This document shows, piece by piece, positions 60,140 to 64,000 of a stretch of 64,000 nucleotides of DNA. Source of the stretch: Nevskia sp. Lineage in GTDB: Bacteria > Pseudomonadota > Gammaproteobacteria > Nevskiales > Nevskiaceae. The notes below the pieces were generated by a model. The model saw only the letters and a list, made by a program, of their open reading frames with translations, was not told where the DNA came from and made no database searches. The translations under genes were made by a program, and so were the position numbers. Every line of letters starts with the position of its first letter. Within the stretch, counting starts at the first letter, position 1. The stretch lies in the NCBI GenBank assembly GCA_016779605.1, contig JADHNH010000001.1, forward strand, positions 62,001 through 126,000, in the 5' to 3' direction.

Positions 60140-60700
60140 CGCTCGCCCGCGCTTTGCATGCGCCGCTGCACGGATCGGGCGGGCGCGCGGTGTTACGGTT
60201 TGCCGCAGGCTTGCCGAATCCGCGGCCCGCCGGGCGCGGTGCCCGGTCGGGTGGGATAGGGGAGGCGTTCAGGCAATGACTCGATGTCATTGCCCGCGGC
60301 CCCGATCGCCGGGCCGGGGATGGCCGCGGCGGGCGTTGCGGAAACCGCAGCATTGCGCCAGCCACGGCCACGTTGCGCACACAAGGCGTATTATGCTCAG
60401 GATATGTGTCATGCCGGAGGGGCGGCTGCGCCGGGCGGGGGCGTAACCGCGGCGGGCCCGGTACGGCGGTGACGGATGCATGGGCGGTGCATGTAATTTG
60501 AGGGGGAGCGGCCGAAGATGGAAGGCCAAGGCAACCGGCCGGGAGCCAAAGGCGGCGGATGGGTGCGCCGGTCGGATGATGGCGGCTAGCCCAGGTCGGG
60601 CCATGCGGGCCGCCGGCCGGGGTCAAAATCGAGCGCCGTATCCGCGAACGATCCGGCATGGGCGGTCCCTGACAACCGCGGAACAGTCTTGCGCGTACCG
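60140..60700. other. Long GC-rich divergent intergenic region
   Basis: About 560 bases between the CcsA-like gene and the MBL-fold gene, with promoters expected in both directions. No gene was accepted. A segment at 60515-60600 (GGAAGGCCAAGGCAACCGG onward) has hairpin potential and was checked for a c-di-GMP-I-type aptamer but does not match well. An AT-richer spot (GTATTATGCT near 60388) may hold a -10 box. Confidence 0.35.
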
Positions 60701-61465
60701 ATGCGGATAAAAATATTAGGGTGCAGCGGCGGGGTCGGCCCCGGTCTCCGAACCACGAGCCTGCTGGTGGACGACGCCATCCTGGTCGACGCCGGCACCG
60801 GCGTCGGCGACCTCAGCCTGGCGCAGATGAGCCGGATCACCGACGTGCTGATCACCCATTCGCACCTGGATCACGTGTGCGGCCTGGCGTTCATCGCCGA
60901 CAACCTGTTCGGCCTGCTGGATCGTCCGCTGCGCGTGCACGCCACGCCCGAGACCTTGGCTGCGCTGCGCGAGCATCTGTTCAACTGGAAGCTGTGGCCC
61001 GACTTCTCGGCCTTGCCCGACGCCGAGCACCCGATCGTGGTGTTCCACCCGCTGGAGCCTGGCCAGGCGCGCGCGGTCGGCGCGATGACCGTCACGCCGT
61101 TCCAGGTGCTGCACACGGTGCCGGCGGTCGGCTACCTCATCGACAGCGGGCAGGGCGTGTTCGTTTTCACCGGCGACACCTACGCCGACGACCGGCTGTG
61201 GAACTTCCTCAACGGCCAGCCGCGGCTGGACCGCCTGATGATCGACGTGGCCTTTCCCGACGAGGATGCCGAGCTTGGCCGCCTGTCGCGCCATTTCACG
61301 CCGGGCTTGCTCGGCCAGGAGCTGGCCAAGCTGCGGCATCGTCCCAAGCTGTACCTGACCCACCACAAGCCCGGCACCGAGCGCGCCATCGAGCAGGAGT
61401 GCCTGACCGCCCTGGCCGGCTGGGATTACTCGCATCTGAAGCGGGGCGACATCATCATGTCGTGA
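60701..61465 (+). CDS. MBL-fold hydrolase, cyclic-nucleotide phosphodiesterase-like
   Basis: From ATG 60701 (a TTG lies four codons upstream) the 254-residue protein starts MRIKILGCSGGVGPGLRTTSLLVDDAILVDAGTGVGDL. The metal-binding motif is LITHSHLDHVCGL, with VFVFTGDTYAD and LYLTHHKPGTE supplying further ligands. This resembles the class II cyclic-nucleotide phosphodiesterase group within the metallo-beta-lactamase fold, a possible brake on cAMP or cGMP signalling. The substrate is not proven. It is followed by a heptamer array, then ffh. Confidence 0.8.
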   Translation: MRIKILGCSGGVGPGLRTTSLLVDDAILVDAGTGVGDLSLAQMSRITDVLITHSHLDHVCGLAFIADNLFGLLDRPLRVHATPETLAALREHLFNWKLWPDFSALPDAEHPIVVFHPLEPGQARAVGAMTVTPFQVLHTVPAVGYLIDSGQGVFVFTGDTYADDRLWNFLNGQPRLDRLMIDVAFPDEDAELGRLSRHFTPGLLGQELAKLRHRPKLYLTHHKPGTERAIEQECLTALAGWDYSHLKRGDIIMS

Positions 61466-61466
61466 G

Positions 61467-61591
61467 ACGGGAATCGAGATTCGGGAATCGAGATTCGTAA
61501 CGGCGCTCGTCCGCCGCCTTGGCGGTTACAAATCCCGAATCCCGAATCCCGAATCCCGAATCCCGAATCCCGATTGCCGATTCCCGGCGGC
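61467..61591. repeat. Inverted heptamer array with six perfect AATCCCG copies
   Basis: The right arm has six tandem AATCCCG units (about 61531-61572). The left arm has GGGAATC/GAGATTC copies. The arms share GTAAC/GTTAC at the loop end. It lies between the MBL-fold gene and ffh. Confidence 0.85.
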
Positions 61592-61651
61592 TGCTCAGCC
61601 GCCCGGCAGTCAACAGCGTAAAATCCGACGCTTTCCCGATCCCCGATTTCC

Positions 61652-63013
61652 ATGTTCGAAAATCTCAGCAGCCGCCTGACCCGCACCCTCGATGCCCTGC
61701 GCGGCCAGGGGCGCCTGACCGAGGACCAGGTCAACACGGCGGCGCGCGAGCTGCGCATGGCGCTGCTGGAGGCGGACGTGGCGCTGCCGGTGGTGCGCGA
61801 CTTCGTCGACCACGTCAAGGCCCGTGCGCTCGGCGCCGAAGTCGCGCAGAGCATGACGCCGGGCCAGGCCTTGCTGCGCATCGTGCAGCAGGAGCTGACG
61901 CAGACCCTGGGCGGCACGGCCGAGCCGCTCAACCTGCGGGTGCAGCCGCCGGCGGTGGTGCTGATGTGCGGCCTGCAGGGCTCCGGCAAGACCACCACCA
62001 CCGCCAAGCTGGCGCTGCGCCTGCGCGAAACCGAGCGCAAGAAAGTGCTGGTGGTGTCCTGCGACGTCTACCGCCCGGCCGCCATCGAGCAGCTGCGCAT
62101 CGGCGCGCAGGCGGTGGCGGTGGAATGGTTTCCCAGCCAGGCGGGCCAGGAGCCGCTGGCGATCGCCCGCGCCGCGCTGGAGCATGCGCGCAAGCAATAC
62201 CTGGACGTGCTGATCGTCGACACCGCCGGCCGCACCGCGATCGACGAGGCGATGATGCGCGAGATCGCCGCTTTGCACGCGGAGCTCAAGCCGATCGAGA
62301 CGCTGTTCGTGGTGGACTCGATGACCGGCCAGGACGCGGCCAAGACCGCCAAGGCGTTCGCCGACACGCTGCCGCTTACCGGCGTGGTGCTGACCAAGGC
62401 CGACGGCGACGCGCGTGGCGGCGCCGCCCTGTCGGTGCGCCAGGTCACCGGCAAGCCGGTGAAGTTCATCGGCGTGGGCGAAAAGCCGGCCGCGCTGGAG
62501 GTGTTCCACCCGGACCGCATTGCCGCGCGCATCCTCGGCCAGGGCGACGTGCTCGGGCTGATCGAGGAAACCGCGCGCAAGGTCGATGCGGACGCCGCCG
62601 CCAAGCTGGCCAACAAGCTGAAGTCGAAGAAAGGCTTCGACCTGGCTGATTTCCGCGACCAGATGCAGCAGATGATGAACATGGGCGGCATGGATTCGCT
62701 GCTGGAAAAGCTGCCGGGCGGCGCCAAGCTGCAGGCGCAGCTGCAGAAGGCGCAGCCGGAGCGCGAGATCAAGCGCGCGGTGGCGATCGTCAATTCGATG
62801 ACGGCGCAGGAGCGCCGTTTTCCGGACTTGATCAAGGCCTCGCGCAAGCGCCGCATCGCCGCCGGCGCCGGGCTGGAAGTGCAGGACGTCAACCGCCTGC
62901 TGCGCCAGTTCGAGCAGACCCGCGACATGATGAAGAAATTCGCCGGCGGCGGCATGGCAAAGCTGATGCGCAGCCTCGGCGGGAAGCTGCCGCCCGGCAT
63001 GCTGGGCCGCTGA
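61652..63013 (+). CDS. ffh: Signal recognition particle protein Ffh
   Basis: The 453-residue protein starts MFENLSSRLTRTLDALRGQGRLTEDQVNTAARELRMALLEADVALPVVRDF (N domain). The G domain has CGLQGSGKTTTTAKLALRL, DTAGRTAIDEAMM and VVDSMTGQDA, and LTKADGDARGGAALS follows. The M domain is Met-rich (MQQMMNMGGMDSLLEKLPG; MMKKFAGGGMAKLMRSLGGKLPPGMLG) for signal peptides and 4.5S RNA. It targets nascent membrane proteins. No strong ribosome site is seen. Confidence 0.97.
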   Translation: MFENLSSRLTRTLDALRGQGRLTEDQVNTAARELRMALLEADVALPVVRDFVDHVKARALGAEVAQSMTPGQALLRIVQQELTQTLGGTAEPLNLRVQPPAVVLMCGLQGSGKTTTTAKLALRLRETERKKVLVVSCDVYRPAAIEQLRIGAQAVAVEWFPSQAGQEPLAIARAALEHARKQYLDVLIVDTAGRTAIDEAMMREIAALHAELKPIETLFVVDSMTGQDAAKTAKAFADTLPLTGVVLTKADGDARGGAALSVRQVTGKPVKFIGVGEKPAALEVFHPDRIAARILGQGDVLGLIEETARKVDADAAAKLANKLKSKKGFDLADFRDQMQQMMNMGGMDSLLEKLPGGAKLQAQLQKAQPEREIKRAVAIVNSMTAQERRFPDLIKASRKRRIAAGAGLEVQDVNRLLRQFEQTRDMMKKFAGGGMAKLMRSLGGKLPPGMLGR

Positions 63014-63053
63014 GCGGGCGGCGGCGGGCGGCATCGGCGCGGTGCGGCCGCGC

Positions 63054-63082
63054 TTTATTTTCCCCGCCGCACGCACTACAAT
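63054..63082 (+). promoter_or_regulatory. Predicted promoter for rpsP operon
   Basis: TTTATT (63054-63059), 17 bases, TACAAT (63077-63082), 51 bases before the rpsP start. The -10 is strong and the -35 weak, as in many ribosomal protein promoters. Confidence 0.5.
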
Positions 63083-63133
63083 TGCCGGCTTTCGCGCGAG
63101 CTCTGCGCGCAACTGTTCGAGAGTGTTAAAACC

Positions 63134-63406
63134 ATGGTGAAAATCCGTCTGGCCCGCGCCGGCGCCAAGAAGCGGCCGTTCTACCACGTCGTGGCGACGG
63201 AGAGCCGTTCTTCGCGCGACGGCCGCTTCATCGAGCGCCTGGGTTATTACAACCCCAACGCCAAGGGCGGCGAGCAGAAGCTGGTGGTGGACCGCGCCCG
63301 CGTGGAGTACTGGCAGGGGCAGGGCGCGCAGGTTTCCGAGCGCGTGGCCTACCTGGTCAAGGGGCTGCCCGCGGCGGGCCTGCCTGCAGCGGAGGCGGCG
63401 GCCTAA
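63134..63406 (+). CDS. rpsP: 30S ribosomal protein S16
   Basis: The 90-residue protein [76 protein letters not shown] is a standard S16. First gene of the conserved rpsP-rimM-trmD-(rplS) operon, with rimM 18 bases on. Confidence 0.98.
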   Translation: MVKIRLARAGAKKRPFYHVVATESRSSRDGRFIERLGYYNPNAKGGEQKLVVDRARVEYWQGQGAQVSERVAYLVKGLPAAGLPAAEAAA

Positions 63407-63424
63407 GCGGCCAGCTCCGGCAAG

Positions 63425-63949
63425 ATGGAAGGCGGGGCGCACCGGGTCACGCTCGGGCGCATCGCCGGCGTTTACGGCATACGCGGCTGGGTGAAAGTGC
63501 AGTCCTTCACCCGGCCGGTCGGGAATCTGCTGGATTTTCCGCGCTGGTGGATTCAGGCGCGGCAGCCTTACGAGGCGCGGTTGCTGGAAGGCCGCGTGCA
63601 CGGCGGCGGGATCGTGGCGCAGCTCGGCGATGCGGCCGGCGCGCCGATCGCCGATCGCGATGCGGCGCTGGCGCTGGTCGGCGCCGAGGTGCAGGTGGAG
63701 CGCTCGGCGATGCCAGAGCCGCCCGCCGGCAGCTACTACTGGTCCGACCTGGTCGGCATGGAAGTGGCGAGCGCCGGCGGTGCGCCGCTTGGCCGGGTGA
63801 CCGGCCTGCTGGAAAACGGTGCGCAGGACGTGCTGGTGGTGCAGGAGGGCGATCGCGAAAGGCTGATCCCGTTCGTGCACGGGGCGATCATCCGCTCGAT
63901 CGACCTGCCGGCGCGGCGGATCGTGGCGGACTGGGAGCCCGAATACTGA
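63425..63949 (+). CDS. rimM: 16S rRNA processing protein RimM
   Basis: The 174-residue protein has the N-terminal beta-barrel (RVTLGRIAGVYGIRGWVKVQSFT) and the PRC-like C-terminal domain (YYWSDLVGMEVASAGGAPLGRVTGLLENGAQDVLVVQ, ERLIPFVHGAIIRSIDLPARRIVADWEPEY). It helps mature the 30S head by binding S19. It sits between rpsP and trmD as expected. Confidence 0.96.
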   Translation: MEGGAHRVTLGRIAGVYGIRGWVKVQSFTRPVGNLLDFPRWWIQARQPYEARLLEGRVHGGGIVAQLGDAAGAPIADRDAALALVGAEVQVERSAMPEPPAGSYYWSDLVGMEVASAGGAPLGRVTGLLENGAQDVLVVQEGDRERLIPFVHGAIIRSIDLPARRIVADWEPEY

Positions 63950-63968
63950 GCCCGGTGAAGGTCGAGCC

Positions 63969-64000
63969 GTGAAGATCGAGGTGCTGACGCTGTTCCCGGA
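63969..64000 (+). CDS. trmD: tRNA (guanine-N1)-methyltransferase, start only
   Basis: A GTG at 63969 opens VKIEVLTLFPE, the characteristic TrmD N-terminus, and runs off the right edge. Position after rimM confirms it. Only ten complete codons are visible. Confidence 0.9.
   Translation, partial: MKIEVLTLFP

Noticed and set aside
60500-60620. Possible c-di-GMP-I (GEMM) riboswitch upstream of the MBL-fold gene, because of AAGGCAACCGG and GGGAGCCAAAGGC.
   Set aside because: The second half of the aptamer and the tetraloop-receptor do not follow. The GCAAAGCC core is altered. Similarity is limited to short GC-rich words.

Overview
The window is GC-rich DNA from a gammaproteobacterium, most likely of the Xanthomonadales/Lysobacterales. 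The evidence is gene order and protein content: pcnB-folK-panB-panC-panD-pgi, mutL-miaA-hfq-hflX-hflK-hflC-DUF2065-hisZ-purA, rpsF-rpsR-rplI-dnaB-alr, and a CcsA-like gene divergent from ffh-rpsP-rimM-trmD. Intergenic heptamer arrays and large inverted repeats of a type common in that order also occur. The species cannot be named from the sequence alone.

Bases 1 to about 13,900 are the right part of an integrative conjugative element. On the minus strand are a type IV secretion ATPase (VirB4, cut by the window edge), VirB3 and a VirB2 pilin. Two uncharacterised plus-strand genes and a DUF2188 gene follow. Next comes an intact IS66-family insertion (3196-5613) with matched ends and a perfect 8-bp target duplication. 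A minus-strand accessory cluster then holds an ADP-ribosyltransferase-like gene with a small overlapping partner (a likely toxin-antitoxin pair), a short tyrosine recombinase bracketed by direct repeats, and an Xre regulator. The mobilisation genes (ribbon-helix-helix protein, TraD coupling protein, MobF relaxase-helicase) and an AlpA-like regulator close the element. The boundary is near 13,868-13,889, where a fragment resembles a tRNA T-arm and 3' end.

From about 13,970 onward the window is chromosomal housekeeping DNA. Blocks in order: RNA polyadenylation and folate (pcnB, folK); pantothenate synthesis (panB, panC, panD) with a repeated leader architecture upstream of both panB and panD; pgi and a degenerate peptidase-like lipoprotein; queG divergent from nnr-tsaE; amiC, mutL, a ~710-bp inverted-repeat element, miaA, hfq, hflXKC, hisZ, purA; a small cluster (cold-shock protein, 13-residue-repeat protein, RRM protein, omega-like protein); tRNA-Leu(CAG); rnr, rlmB, a Sel1-like protein, rpsF-rpsR-rplI, dnaB, alr; MFS and DoxX membrane proteins; an FHA/PP2C/CHASE2-kinase signalling operon; radA; a large beta-propeller-like lipoprotein; a CBS-domain transporter; a cytochrome-assembly-like protein; an MBL-fold hydrolase; and ffh-rpsP-rimM-trmD.

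The most interesting signal is at panB and panD. Two physically separate transcription starts share the same predicted promoter layout. At nearly the same distance downstream, each has a tandem pair of hairpins with core AUGYCUUNNUGGGCCGCC. This looks like a pantothenate-pathway leader RNA in a gammaproteobacterium. Other points of note are the 13-residue repeat protein, the second omega-like protein, the loss of catalytic residues in the peptidase-like lipoprotein, and a family of inverted heptamer arrays whose heptamer differs between copies.
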